Positions 27,460 through 36,570 of a DNA stretch of 64,000 bases are shown piece after piece. The translations under genes and the position numbers were made by a program. The notes under the pieces were generated by a model. The model ran no database searches. It saw only the letters and a list, made by a program, of their open reading frames with translations, and was not told the origin of the DNA. The stretch's first letter is position 1; each line of letters starts with the position of its first letter. This DNA comes from Caballeronia sp. SL2Y3 (GTDB taxonomy: Bacteria > Pseudomonadota > Gammaproteobacteria > Burkholderiales > Burkholderiaceae): the NCBI RefSeq assembly GCF_022879575.1, contig NZ_CP084260.1, positions 496,001 through 560,000 of the forward strand, in the 5' to 3' direction.

Positions 27460-28632
27460 TCAGGCAGCCTGCCCGATGGCGAGACGGCGCGCGCGCTTGT
27501 CGAGCGTCGCGGAGAGCAGCGTCAGCCCGAACGCGCCGCACGCCATCGCGACGCCCACCCACGGCAGCGAGGTCAGCGGCGCGCCGGCGCTGATCGCGCA
27601 GCCGCCCAGCCACGCGCCCGTCGCGTTGCCGAGATTGAAGGCGCCCTGATTGAGCGTCGAGGCGAGATTCGGCGCATCGCTCGCGCGGTTGACGATCAGG
27701 ATTTGCAGCGGCGGCACGATGGCGAATGCGAGCACGCCCCACAGGAAGATGGTGATCATCGCGGAGATGGACTCGTGCATCGTCGCGGCGAAGACCGTGA
27801 GAATCACCACGATCGACACCAGGAACGACAGCAGCGAGCGCAGGAGCTTCCAGTCCGCGAGCTTGCCGCCGAGCGTGCTGCCCACCGTCAGCCCGAGGCC
27901 GAAGAGCAGCAGCACGTACGTGACCGCGTGCGGCGAAACGCCCGTCACGTCTTCGAGGATCGGCGTGATATACGTGAACACCGAAAAGAGGCTCGCCGAA
28001 GCCAGCACGCTGATGCCGAGCACCATCAGCACTTGCGGGTTTTTGAGTACGTTGAATTCGCGGAGGATGCTGCTTTCGCGCATCTCGATGTGCTTCGGCA
28101 GACACACCGCCAGCGCACCCGCCGCCGCGATGCCGATGAGCGTCACGACCCAGAACGTCGCGCGCCAGCCGGCCGCCTGACCGAGCGCGGTGCCGAGCGG
28201 CACGCCCAGCACGTTGGCGAGCGTGAGGCCGGTGAACATCAGCGCGATGGCTTGCGCGCGGCGGTTCGGCGCGACGAGATCGGCGGCGACCACCGAGCCG
28301 ATGCCGAAGAACGCGCCGTGGCAGAACGCGGTGACGATGCGCGCGCCCATCAGCACCCAGTAGTTGGGCGCGAGCGCGCACAGCAGATTGCCGACGATGA
28401 ACACGCCGATCAGGCCCATCAGCGCCTTCTTGCGCGGCATCTTCGCGGTGACGATGGCGAGAATCGGCGCGCCGATGGTCACGCCGAGCGCATAGCCCGA
28501 GACGAGCATGCCGGCGGCGGGAATCGACACGGCGAGATCGCGCGCGACGTTGGGCAAGAGGCCCATGATGACGAATTCGGTCGTGCCGATGCCGAACGCG
28601 GCAATTGCAAGAGCGAGGAGAGGCAAGGGCAT
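27460..28632 (-). CDS. MFS transporter, DHA1 / AraJ-like sugar or drug exporter
   Basis: The 390-residue protein has 12 predicted membrane segments, starting LALAIAAFGIGTTEFVIMGLLPNVA, the classic N-terminus of AraJ/YdhP/SotB-type DHA1 exporters. Motif A-like MPRKKALMG is near residue 65, and motif C-like GLTLANVLGVPLGTALG is near 145. Such proteins extrude arabinose-like sugars or drugs; the substrate is unknown here. The upstream region has an inverted repeat (28692-28725). The MFS fragment downstream is in the same frame after its stop codon. Confidence 0.88.
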   Translation of the reverse strand: MPLPLLALAIAAFGIGTTEFVIMGLLPNVARDLAVSIPAAGMLVSGYALGVTIGAPILAIVTAKMPRKKALMGLIGVFIVGNLLCALAPNYWVLMGARIVTAFCHGAFFGIGSVVAADLVAPNRRAQAIALMFTGLTLANVLGVPLGTALGQAAGWRATFWVVTLIGIAAAGALAVCLPKHIEMRESSILREFNVLKNPQVLMVLGISVLASASLFSVFTYITPILEDVTGVSPHAVTYVLLLFGLGLTVGSTLGGKLADWKLLRSLLSFLVSIVVILTVFAATMHESISAMITIFLWGVLAFAIVPPLQILIVNRASDAPNLASTLNQGAFNLGNATGAWLGGCAISAGAPLTSLPWVGVAMACGAFGLTLLSATLDKRARRLAIGQAA

Positions 28633-28691
28633 GGCAAAAGGCGGGGAAAATGGGCGCGCCGGCCTGAATGGCGACGCAAGGAAGGATCGAA

Positions 28692-28725
28692 TTCTACCGA
28701 AAGGTGATTTTTGGTGCTGGTAGAA
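28692..28725. promoter_or_regulatory. Inverted repeat upstream of the AraJ-like exporter
   Basis: TTCTACC (28692-28698) and GGTAGAA (28719-28725) form perfect 7-bp arms separated by 20 bp, about 60-90 bp upstream of the exporter start in an AT-richer stretch. It could be a repressor operator. No candidate regulator gene is adjacent. Confidence 0.4.
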
Positions 28726-28900
28726 ACCCTGAGATTGCGCCGCGCCGACAATGCCGGATCATGAGCGGTTCCTTTTATGCGGCGCACGATTCTGCATGAT
28801 TCGGGTCAGCGGCGCGGCCCACGTTCTGCATTCTTACCCGGCACGCGCGAATCGTTGCGCGGCGCGGGTGTTGGAAAAACACAGCACTGACTGAAGACAT

Positions 28901-29341
28901 ATGTCGCCTTTGAAAACCTGCCTGCGCGCGGCCATCGCCTGCGCGGTTCTGCTTGTCACGCACGCGCACGCCCAAAGCGATGCCGCCGGCCCCGTCGCGA
29001 CGCAAGCAGGCACCGTCTACTTCCTGCGCGACGAATCGGGCTTTGCCGCGATGCTCGGCACGCAGGCGTTCGATCGCTTCGATGCACGCCGTCTCGCGCA
29101 TTTCGATGAAGCGGGCAGCAACGGTTCCATCACGCGCGCCTTGATGCAGACGGACACCGGCCCGGTGCTCTATGACTTCCGCCGCAATCCGCCGCTGGTA
29201 CAGCGCGCGGGCAAGCGCATGACCGTGCAGCGCGTGTTCTGGCAAGGCGACGATGTCGTGATGCAGACCACGGCGGGCTGGTACAAGCTGGAACGCGGCA
29301 CGCTCACGAAGCTGCAGGCAACGACCAGAACGTATCACTGA
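28901..29341 (+). CDS. Exported protein of unknown function
   Basis: The 146-residue protein has a clear signal peptide (residues about 1-24, ending THAHA). The mature part has GTVYFLRDESGFAAMLGTQAFDRFDARRLAHFDEAG and a repetitive beta-rich C-terminus (MTVQRVFWQGDDVVMQTTAGWYKLERGTLTKL). I do not recognise the family. No cysteine remains in the mature part. It converges with the phosphoesterase gene, overlapping its 3' end by 7 bp. Confidence 0.72.
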   Translation: MSPLKTCLRAAIACAVLLVTHAHAQSDAAGPVATQAGTVYFLRDESGFAAMLGTQAFDRFDARRLAHFDEAGSNGSITRALMQTDTGPVLYDFRRNPPLVQRAGKRMTVQRVFWQGDDVVMQTTAGWYKLERGTLTKLQATTRTYH

Positions 29342-30003
29342 CGCACGCCGAACACGCGCTCGCCCGCGACCACGTAGACGGCTTCGCTCGCGCGGCGCAC
29401 GGCGTCGTTGACTTCGAAGCCGCCGGTGAACGCGCCGAACGCCGGCAGCACGCCCGCGCGCCGGCCGAAGCGAAAGCACGGCAGCCGCACGCTGTCGATG
29501 CGCGTCGCCAGCCGATACACCGGATGCTCGTGGCCGGCGAGCGCGTAGCCGTCGTCCACGCTCTGCGGGTGATGGCACAGCGCCCACGGGCCGAGCCGAT
29601 AAGGCTCCTGCACCAGTTCCACGCCGAAGCGCGCCGGCAGCTCGCCCGCATGCCGGTCGTGATTGCCTTCGACGAGCACCAGCCGCAACGCGCGATGCGT
29701 CGCGCGCCAGGCATCGAGCGCGGCGAGGGTTTCGTCGGCGTGGGATTCGCGTGCGTGCAGCAAGTCGCCGAGAAAGACGATCGACTCCGGGCGATGCGTC
29801 GCGATGAGCGCATCGAGCCGCGTCAGGTTGTCGGCGGTCGCGCCAGCCGGCACCGGGATGCCGCGCGCGCGGAAGACGGCGTCCTTGCCGAAATGCGCGT
29901 CGGCGATGAAGAGGCTCTTTTCGAGCGGATCGAACGCGGCGCGCTCGGCGGAGAGCACGAGCGCGTGGCCGTTTATATCGATGGTCAGGGCTTCGATTGG
30001 CAT
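29335..30003 (-). CDS. pdeM: Ligase-associated DNA damage response metallophosphoesterase (MPE)
   Basis: The 222-residue calcineurin-like phosphoesterase has the metal ligands FIADAHFG (Asp35, His37), FLGDLLHAR, VEGNHDRH and AGHEHPVYR in order. This subfamily accompanies an Lhr-type helicase, ATP-dependent ligase and beta-CASP exonuclease; the P. putida cluster is the characterised example. Here the other three genes lie upstream on the same strand, but 706 bp and a strong terminator intervene, so MPE probably has its own promoter. The ATG at 30003 is chosen because homology starts at MPIEALTI; longer frames have no conserved sequence. Confidence 0.9.
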   Translation of the reverse strand: MPIEALTIDINGHALVLSAERAAFDPLEKSLFIADAHFGKDAVFRARGIPVPAGATADNLTRLDALIATHRPESIVFLGDLLHARESHADETLAALDAWRATHRALRLVLVEGNHDRHAGELPARFGVELVQEPYRLGPWALCHHPQSVDDGYALAGHEHPVYRLATRIDSVRLPCFRFGRRAGVLPAFGAFTGGFEVNDAVRRASEAVYVVAGERVFGVRQ

Positions 30004-30143
30004 TGGGGCGTATCGGGAGTACCTCGGAGACCGGAACCTCGTGCAAGATGCGAGCCGCGCGAGCTTACTTCTCGCGTCCCCTGGAGTACGTTTACCATGC
30101 ATATCGAAGCCAGAGCAATAGCGCAAGCGCCAGGAGAAATTTG

Positions 30144-30281
30144 ATGACGACGACTTTGCGGACAACCCCAACGACGACTTTGCTCGATACCTTTGACGAC
30201 TGCTTCTTCCGTTTCATTCGCAACCTGCGCCTCTCATTCCAAACCGTCCAGGACTTTCCAACAACAGTCCACACAGCATAG
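30144..30281 (+). CDS. Possible small ORF, doubtful
   Basis: The 45-residue frame begins MTTTLRTTPTTTLLDTFDD and ends FPTTVHTA, preceded by AGGAGA at a good distance (7 nt) from the ATG. It has no recognisable domain, and a minus-strand frame overlaps it. It is recorded only because of the ribosome site and its place in the unexplained gap. Confidence 0.25.
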   Translation: MTTTLRTTPTTTLLDTFDDCFFRFIRNLRLSFQTVQDFPTTVHTA

Positions 30282-30448
30282 CCGTGATACGCCGACTCAA
30301 GGTGTGGTAGGCCCAATTTTTCGGAAAGATCGGGACTCCTGTTTTTTGGCACGAGACCGCTTGTGAAGCGCATCAAAGCGCTCCACAAAGCAGTTACGGC
30401 GCAGGGAAGGGCAACAACAGCCTGGTTGTTGTCAGCATGACAAAGAAA

Positions 30449-30477
30449 AAAAGGAGCTCACAAACGGAGCTCCTTTT
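30449..30477 (-). terminator. Rho-independent terminator after the LHR helicase gene
   Basis: A perfect 11-bp stem, AAAAGGAGCTC with GAGCTCCTTTT, closes a 7-nt loop. On the minus strand it is followed by a T-rich run (TTTTTTTCTTTG), so it should end transcription coming from the helicase gene. It also has four T residues on the plus strand and may work weakly in that direction. Confidence 0.8.
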
Positions 30478-30709
30478 AGGTCTCCGCTACGCGGAGGATT
30501 TCTCGCGGTCACAACTCCAACCCGTCGAGGACCGGCCTATCTCCGCAATCGCAGAGAAACCGTGCAACCAGGCAACGCAAGTCAAGCTCGTCGCGCCTGC
30601 CGCAAGCTACCAAAAATTGCGTAAGAGTGCAAACGATCAGCTTTGAGTTACATCGGGCTCGAACGGGCAAGCGGGCGTCGATCGTCAGTGCCTGACTGCC
30701 AAACCACTC

Positions 30710-33409
30710 CTACGCTTGCGCCGCCTTCTCCAACTCCGCCAGCATCCGCTCCACACGATCCGCGAGCTTCTCCGTGCTCACCTTCTCCCGCAGCCGCCCG
30801 ACGATCAGCGGGAACGCGAACGGCGTCGGCTTCTTCGGATGCGTGAGCGCGAGGCGGCTTTCGCTCATCCGCACGAGCGCGTGGCGCAAACGGCTCAGTT
30901 CAAGTTCTTGCAGCATGACTTCCTGATCGGCTTGCGTGAGCAGCAGATTGCCGCTGTCGTGCTTGCGAAAGACTTCGTAGAAGAGCCCGCTCGACGCCTG
31001 CAACTGCCGCGCGCTTTTCTGCTGCCCCGGATGGCCCTGATAGATCAGCCCCGATACCCGCGCGATTTCCCGAAAGCGCCGCGCCGAAAGTTCCGATGCG
31101 TTCAGGCTCGCGAGAATGTCGTGCTCCAGATTGTCGGGCGAGAAGAGCCCTTCCGCGATCAGCGTTTCCCAGTCGAACGGACGCGCCGACAGCAACTCGA
31201 AGCCGTAATCGTTCATCGAGATGGAGAACGTGCTCGGCTGATCGCGCGCCACGCGCCAGCCGATCAGCGATCCCAGCCCGATATGCGACATGCGCCCCGC
31301 AAACGGATAGCAGAAGAAGTGGTGCCCCTCGCGCGATCGCACCGTCTCCACGACCAGCACGCCCGGTCCGGGCAGCGCGGACCACTTCGCCTGCAAGTCG
31401 AGCAGCGGCTTGACGGCTTGCATCTCGGGCTCGTCGTAGATGCCGTCGTTCGCGCGGGCGAGCATCACGAGCGCCGCTTCCGCCAGTTCGGACGACAGCG
31501 GCATCTTGCTGCCCGCCCATTGCGGCATGGCCCCGCGCGAGGACGTCGCGCGCTTCACGTAAGCGGTCATGTCGCGCACGCGCACGAGTTCCAGCGCGCG
31601 TCCGCCGAAGGTGAAGACGTCGCCGGGCTTCAGGCGCGAGATGAACGATTCCTCCATCGCGCCGATGCGCCCGCCCGTCATGTATGCGACGTTGATCGTG
31701 GCATTCGCGACGATCGTGCCGACATTGTTCCGATGCCGTCGCACGAGGTCTTCGCGCGGCACGCGATACACGCCGTCATCGCCCAAAACGACGCGGTGAT
31801 AATCCGGATACGCCGCCAGCGACGCGCCGCCGCGCTCGACGAATGCAAGCGCCCAATCGAATTCCGCTTGGCTCAGATCGCGATACGCGTAGGCGGTGCG
31901 CACTTCGTCGAACATCTCGGCCGCCCTGAATCCGCCGCCGATCGCCACCGTGACCAGATGCTGCACGAGCACGTCGAGCGGCTTCAAAGGCATGTCGCGC
32001 CCTTCGATGCGATGCTCGCCGATGGCCCAGCGCGCCGCCGCCGCTTCGACCAGTTCGAGCGCATGCGTCGGCACGATCGTCACGCGCGACACGCGGCCCG
32101 GCGCGTGGCCGGAGCGCCCGGCGCGCTGCATCAGACGCGCGACGCCTTTGGGCGAGCCGATCTGAAACACGCGATCCACCGGCAGAAAATCCACGCCGAG
32201 GTCGAGACTCGACGTGCAGACGACCGCCTTCAGTTGTCCGTTCTTGAGCCCGAGTTCGACCCAGTCGCGGACTTCCTTGTCGAGCGAGCCGTGATGCAGC
32301 GCGATGAGTCCCGCCCAGTCCGGCCGCAGATCCAGCAGCGCGCGATACCAGATTTCCGATTGAGAGCGCGTGTTGGTGAAGACGAGCGAGCTTTGCGCAT
32401 GTTCGATTTCATCGGCGACCGGCCCGACCTGCCGCACGCCGAGATGCCCGCCCCACGGAAAGCGTTCGATGGTCTCGGGAATCAGCGTATCCACGACGAG
32501 CGTCTTCGGCTGCGCGCCCTGCACGACGACGCGCGGCGTCTTCACCGGATGCAGCAGCGCGTCGTGAGCGAGCGCCAGATTGCCGAGCGTCGCGGACAAG
32601 CCCCAGATTTGCAGATCGGCGCGCCACTGCGCGAGGCGCGCGAGCGCCAGTTGCGTCTGCGTGCCGCGCTTGTTGCCGAGCAGTTCGTGCCATTCGTCGA
32701 TCACCACGAGCCGCACGTGCGCGAGTTCTTCGCGGGCGTTCGCGCGGGTGAGCATCAGCGTGAGGCTTTCGGGCGTCGTGACGAGCGCAGAGGGCATGCG
32801 GCGGTTCTGCCGCGCGCGTTCCGTCGATGACGTGTCGCCCGTGCGCAGCCCGACGGTCCACGGCACCGCGAGCGCGCTGACCGCGGTTTGCAGGGCGCGT
32901 GCGGTGTCGGCGGCGAGCGCGCGCATCGGCGTGATCCAGAGCACGGTGAGCGGGGCTGGGAGCGGCGCTTTGTCGATGTCGGCAGCTGAATCTGCGGCCT
33001 GCGAAATCGAGCGGCGCTTGCGGTTCGCCTTCGGCTTTGGCGGGCCGGCGAACGCGGTCAATGCGCCGAGCCAGATCGCCCATGTCTTGCCCGCGCCGGT
33101 GGTCGCATGCAGCAGCCCGCTCGCGCCGCGTTCGACCTCGCGCCACACTTCGCGCTGAAACGGAAACGGCTGCCAGCCGCGCGCATCGAACCAGCGCGCG
33201 ATGCGCTCGTCCATCGGCTTGGCGGCTTCTATCGCGTCGTACACGAACGGCGCGGGCCGGAAAAGCTCGGCGGCAGCATCCAGCTTGGCTTGCGCGGCCT
33301 GCGTGCGCGGCACGCGGCGGGGGCGCGGGGCGCGGCGTTTGGCGCGGGTTGGTGCGTCGGGCGGTTGCTCGTCGCCATATTCGGTTGAGAGTTGATCGTC
33401 GCGGTTCAT
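30710..33409 (-). CDS. lhr: Ligase-associated DEXH-box DNA helicase (Lhr-Core type)
   Basis: The 899-residue superfamily 2 helicase translocates 3' to 5' on single-stranded DNA and acts in repair with the adjacent ligase and nuclease. Walker A is TTGAGKTW (residues 103-110), the DEXH box is [10 protein letters not shown], the SAT motif LSATLGNL follows, and motif VI is QRAGRSGH. The C-terminal region contains the winged helix and Lhr-specific domains. The ATG at 33409 has a GAGG site; a longer in-frame extension is Arg/Ser repeat sequence from a tandem repeat and not conserved. The basic N-terminal 40 residues look disordered. Confidence 0.92.
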   Translation of the reverse strand: MNRDDQLSTEYGDEQPPDAPTRAKRRAPRPRRVPRTQAAQAKLDAAAELFRPAPFVYDAIEAAKPMDERIARWFDARGWQPFPFQREVWREVERGASGLLHATTGAGKTWAIWLGALTAFAGPPKPKANRKRRSISQAADSAADIDKAPLPAPLTVLWITPMRALAADTARALQTAVSALAVPWTVGLRTGDTSSTERARQNRRMPSALVTTPESLTLMLTRANAREELAHVRLVVIDEWHELLGNKRGTQTQLALARLAQWRADLQIWGLSATLGNLALAHDALLHPVKTPRVVVQGAQPKTLVVDTLIPETIERFPWGGHLGVRQVGPVADEIEHAQSSLVFTNTRSQSEIWYRALLDLRPDWAGLIALHHGSLDKEVRDWVELGLKNGQLKAVVCTSSLDLGVDFLPVDRVFQIGSPKGVARLMQRAGRSGHAPGRVSRVTIVPTHALELVEAAAARWAIGEHRIEGRDMPLKPLDVLVQHLVTVAIGGGFRAAEMFDEVRTAYAYRDLSQAEFDWALAFVERGGASLAAYPDYHRVVLGDDGVYRVPREDLVRRHRNNVGTIVANATINVAYMTGGRIGAMEESFISRLKPGDVFTFGGRALELVRVRDMTAYVKRATSSRGAMPQWAGSKMPLSSELAEAALVMLARANDGIYDEPEMQAVKPLLDLQAKWSALPGPGVLVVETVRSREGHHFFCYPFAGRMSHIGLGSLIGWRVARDQPSTFSISMNDYGFELLSARPFDWETLIAEGLFSPDNLEHDILASLNASELSARRFREIARVSGLIYQGHPGQQKSARQLQASSGLFYEVFRKHDSGNLLLTQADQEVMLQELELSRLRHALVRMSESRLALTHPKKPTPFAFPLIVGRLREKVSTEKLADRVERMLAELEKAAQA

Positions 33410-33441
33410 GCGGCCGCCTCGCTTGCGTATGCGACGCGATC

Positions 33442-33585
33442 GGAAACGCGACGGTCGCCGGGAACGCGAGAGCAATCGCGCATGTGAAAGCCGTCGCGAA
33501 TGCGAAGAACACCGGCAACGCGAAGACCGCCGGCAACGCGAGAGCCGCCACGAACGCGCGCGCAATCCCAAACGCCAACCCCGCC
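33442..33585. repeat. Degenerate 18-bp tandem repeat, eight units
   Basis: Eight consecutive 18-bp units fit a GGCAACGCGARRVCCGCC-like consensus; units 5 and 6 (33514-33549) differ at only 2 positions. It fills most of the space between the ligase stop and the helicase start. In one plus-strand frame it would encode Gly-Asn-Ala-x-x-Ala hexapeptides, and on the minus strand hydrophobic hexads, but no start or ribosome site supports either. Confidence 0.75.
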
Positions 33586-33650
33586 GCCCAATGCCGTCGC
33601 GCGCGCCAACCTTCCGCGCTTCCCCGCCTCATCGCCTGAACAGCGCCCGC

Positions 33651-35318
33651 TCATGCCATCGCCTCGTTCAGAAAGCCCTTGAGCATGTCGAGCGTATCCG
33701 CGTCGTCGATGCCCTTATCCGTCCGCCAGCGCAACATGCGCGGGAAACGCACCGCGATGCCCGACTTGTGGCGCGGGCTCGCCTGAATGCCTTCGAAGCC
33801 GATTTCGAAGACGAGCGTCGGCGTCAGGCTGCGCACCGGCCCGAACTTCTCGACGGTCGTCTTGCGCACGATGGCATCGACCTGGCGCATCTCCTCGTCG
33901 GTCAGGCCCGAGTACGCCTTCGCGAACGGCACCAGCGTGCGCACGCCGTCCGCTTCGTCCCAGACGGCGAAGGTGAAATCCGTGTAGAGGCTCGCGCGCC
34001 GGCCGTGGCCCGGCTGCGCGTAGAGGAGCACGGCATCGACGGAATACGGGTCGATCTTCCACTTCCACCACGTCCCGGACGCCTTCGTGCGGCCGACGCC
34101 GTACATCGACGCGCGCTCCTTCAACATCAGCCCTTCGACACCGCGCGCCCGGCTCTCGTCGCGCAATGCGGCTAGCGCGTCCCAGTCCGCAGCTTCGACC
34201 ACGGGCGACACGCGCAGCAGATCGACCGCGAGCGTCGATGAAAGCGTATGCGCGAGCGCATCGAGCTTCGCGCGGCGCGCGTGCAGCGGCTCGGTGCGCA
34301 GGTCGCGTCCATCGGCTTCGAGCAGATCGTAGGCGAGCAGCGCAGCGGGGGAATCGGCGAGCACTTTCTTCGTCAGCGACTTGCGCGTGATGCGCGGCTG
34401 AAGGCGCGCGAACGGCAGCGGCATGGTCGCGCCGGGCTCCCACGCGAGAATTTCGCCGTCGATCACCGTGCCGTCGGGCAGCGCCGCGCCGAGCGACGCG
34501 AGTTCCGGAAAGCGTTCGGTCAGCAGGTCCTCGCCGCGCGACCAGATCCACACGCGGCCGCTGCGCTTCACGAGTTGCGCGCGAATGCCGTCCCACTTCC
34601 ATTCGGCGATCCACTCGGCGGGCGCGCCGAGCGTCGCCGGATCGGCCTGCAACGGATGCGCGAGAAAAAACGGATACGGCAAGCCGACGTCGCTCTCAAG
34701 CGGCGTGTCGATGTCGTCGCCCTCGGCCGCCGGCGCGATCAGCCGGAGATAGCGCGCGGCGCTCGGCGCCTGCCGCGAATCGGTCCAGCCGACCATGCGT
34801 TGCGCGATGCGCTTGTGATCCACGCCCGCCACGTGCGCGAGCGCGCGCACGACGAGTTGCCGCGCCACGCCCACGCGAAAGCCGCCGCCGATCAGCTTGG
34901 TCAGCAGGAAGCGCTCGCTCCAGTTCAACTCGTCCCAATAGCCGAGCATGCGCTCGCGCAGCTCCACGGGATTCGCGCCGCGCAGCGTCAGCACACGATC
35001 CTCGATCCATTGCGCGAGGCCCAGCTCCGATTCGCGCTGCGGCGGCGGCAGCACGTGCGCGATGGTTTCCGCGAGATCGCCGACCGCCTGATACGACTCT
35101 TCGAAGAGCCATTCCGGCAAGCCCGCGCGCTCGCGTGCGAATTCGATCAGAAGACGCGTCGGCACCGACTGGCGCGGCTTGCCGCCCGCGAGAAAGTACG
35201 AGGCCCACGCCGCGTCTTCCGGTTCCGCGCCCGAGAAATACGCGATCAGCGCCTCGAGCTTTTCGTTGGTCGAGGTCGTCGCGTCGAGCGCGGCATAGAG
35301 CGTCGCGAAGCGTCTCAT
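33651..35318 (-). CDS. ATP-dependent DNA ligase of the repair cassette
   Basis: The 555-residue ATP-dependent ligase seals nicks through an enzyme-AMP intermediate. The adenylated lysine is Lys241 in EWKWDGIRAQL (KxDG motif). Further motifs are RGEDLLTERFPE (motif Ia), DGEILAWE (III), VEGLMLKERAS (IV region) and GTWWKWKIDP (V). The first 200 residues form the DNA-binding domain found in this cassette-type ligase. The ATG at 35318 overlaps the exonuclease stop as ATGA, and the helicase follows after the 18-bp repeat. It is additional to the NAD-dependent LigA expected elsewhere. Confidence 0.93.
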   Translation of the reverse strand: MRRFATLYAALDATTSTNEKLEALIAYFSGAEPEDAAWASYFLAGGKPRQSVPTRLLIEFARERAGLPEWLFEESYQAVGDLAETIAHVLPPPQRESELGLAQWIEDRVLTLRGANPVELRERMLGYWDELNWSERFLLTKLIGGGFRVGVARQLVVRALAHVAGVDHKRIAQRMVGWTDSRQAPSAARYLRLIAPAAEGDDIDTPLESDVGLPYPFFLAHPLQADPATLGAPAEWIAEWKWDGIRAQLVKRSGRVWIWSRGEDLLTERFPELASLGAALPDGTVIDGEILAWEPGATMPLPFARLQPRITRKSLTKKVLADSPAALLAYDLLEADGRDLRTEPLHARRAKLDALAHTLSSTLAVDLLRVSPVVEAADWDALAALRDESRARGVEGLMLKERASMYGVGRTKASGTWWKWKIDPYSVDAVLLYAQPGHGRRASLYTDFTFAVWDEADGVRTLVPFAKAYSGLTDEEMRQVDAIVRKTTVEKFGPVRSLTPTLVFEIGFEGIQASPRHKSGIAVRFPRMLRWRTDKGIDDADTLDMLKGFLNEAMA

Positions 35319-36364
35319 TGCGACGGCGTCTCCGTCGTGGTTTCGGTGGCCGTGTCGGCTTCGATCGCGTCGTCGCCGTATTCGGTCTTGAACGCGCCCG
35401 CGTCGAGCCCTTGCTCGCAGAGCCAGCGCACCATCGGCTCTATTTGGCCGTGCGTGACGATCACGCGTTCTGCGCCCGTCGCGCCGATGGCAGTTTGCAG
35501 ACCGGGCCAGTCCGCGTGATCCGACAGCACGAAGCCGCGATCGACGCCCTTGCGCCGCCGCGTGCCGCGCAGGCGCATCCAGCCGGAGGCGAAGGCATCG
35601 CTGTAATCGCCGAAGCGGCGCATCCACGTGCTGCCCTGCGCGGACGGCGGCGCGACGATCAGCGCGCCCTGAAACGCAGCCTTGTCGCGCGCGGCGATTT
35701 CGCTGACGAGCCGCGTGTCGGGCAGCGCGACGCCCGATTCGCGGTACGCGCGATTGAGCGGCTCCACCGCGCCGTGACAGAAGATCGGGCCGATGCCCGC
35801 GTCGATGCCCGCCAAGAGCCGCTGCGCCTTGCCGAACGAATAGCAGAAGAGCACCGACGCACGTCCTTCTGCCGCGTTGTGCCGCCACCATGAGTCGATG
35901 CCTTCGAACACGGCGCGCGACGGTTCCCATCGGTAGATCGGCAGGCCGAAGGTCGATTCGGTGATGAAGGTATCGCAGCGGACGGGCTCGAACGGCGCGC
36001 AGGTCGGATCGGGCTCGACCTTGTAATCGCCGGACGCGACCCATACGCGCCCGCCGAGCTCCACGCGCACTTGCGCCGAGCCGAGCACATGGCCCGCCGG
36101 ATGCAGCGACACCCGCACGCCGTTCACGTCGATGCGCTCGCCGTAAGCCAGCCCTTGCACGTCGATGCCCGGCAGCCGCGAGAGCAGCACGCCGAGCCCC
36201 GCTTCGGCCGTGAGATAGCGCGCGTGGCCGAAGCGCGCGTGATCGGCATGGGCGTGCGTGATGACCGCGCGCTCGACGGGCCGCCACGGGTCGATATAGA
36301 AGTTGCCCGGCGGACAGTACAGGCCCTCGGGACGCGCGACGATGAGATCGGCGGATGTGTTCAC
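35315..36364 (-). CDS. Ligase-associated DNA exonuclease (MBL-fold, beta-CASP-like)
   Basis: The 349-residue metallo-beta-lactamase-fold nuclease has the metal motif THAHADHARFGH (His37, His39, Asp41, His42), then LHPAGHVLGSAQ and ASGDYKVE, and late histidines in VLSDHADWPGL and VIVTHGQ. It is related to SNM1/Apollo-type nucleases and works with the ATP-dependent ligase in repair. The last 15 residues are a Thr/Glu-rich tail. It is the first gene of the EXO-LIG-LHR operon and overlaps the ligase by 4 bp. Confidence 0.92.
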   Translation of the reverse strand: MNTSADLIVARPEGLYCPPGNFYIDPWRPVERAVITHAHADHARFGHARYLTAEAGLGVLLSRLPGIDVQGLAYGERIDVNGVRVSLHPAGHVLGSAQVRVELGGRVWVASGDYKVEPDPTCAPFEPVRCDTFITESTFGLPIYRWEPSRAVFEGIDSWWRHNAAEGRASVLFCYSFGKAQRLLAGIDAGIGPIFCHGAVEPLNRAYRESGVALPDTRLVSEIAARDKAAFQGALIVAPPSAQGSTWMRRFGDYSDAFASGWMRLRGTRRRKGVDRGFVLSDHADWPGLQTAIGATGAERVIVTHGQIEPMVRWLCEQGLDAGAFKTEYGDDAIEADTATETTTETPSQ

Positions 36365-36570
36365 GGGTTTTTCGGTCGTGCTCCTGAGAAGTGTCGTGCA
36401 GGCAACAAAGCACGTGACATGCCCGTCACGGCGCTTTCACGAACAGCGACTACGGTGTAAAAGGTTTGTTCAGCATCGTCTTATTTTCGTTTGAGACCGA
36501 AGGAGCCGGTTCGAGCCGCGAGGCTCGTTGCAATGCCTTGTCTCACGTGATCTTCCGCTGGTGTTTTGGA

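Larger units (their letters stand above)
30004..30709. other. Long gap inside the repair cassette
   Basis: These 706 bp have lower GC than the flanks and no recognisable gene or RNA. Two hairpins stand out: GGCAACAAC/GTTGTTGTC (30410-30433) and the terminator at 30449-30477. A 45-codon frame on the plus strand (30144-30281) has an AGGAGA site. An opposing minus-strand frame across the same place (30092-30388) ends in one hydrophobic segment with many lysines before it. Neither is convincing. The gap looks like an insertion or decayed gene between helicase and phosphoesterase. Confidence 0.55.

Noticed and set aside
30437..30646. 69-codon plus-strand frame starting MTKKKRSSQ
   Set aside because: Its start region is the terminator hairpin itself and it has no ribosome site or recognisable content.
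33442..33585. CRISPR array
   Set aside because: Units are contiguous without spacers and are degenerate, so it is a simple tandem repeat.
33037..33639. Plus-strand frame ending in GNAxxA hexapeptides, possibly a repeat protein
   Set aside because: The first two thirds are antisense to the helicase gene and there is no start or ribosome site before the repeat; kept only as a repeat.
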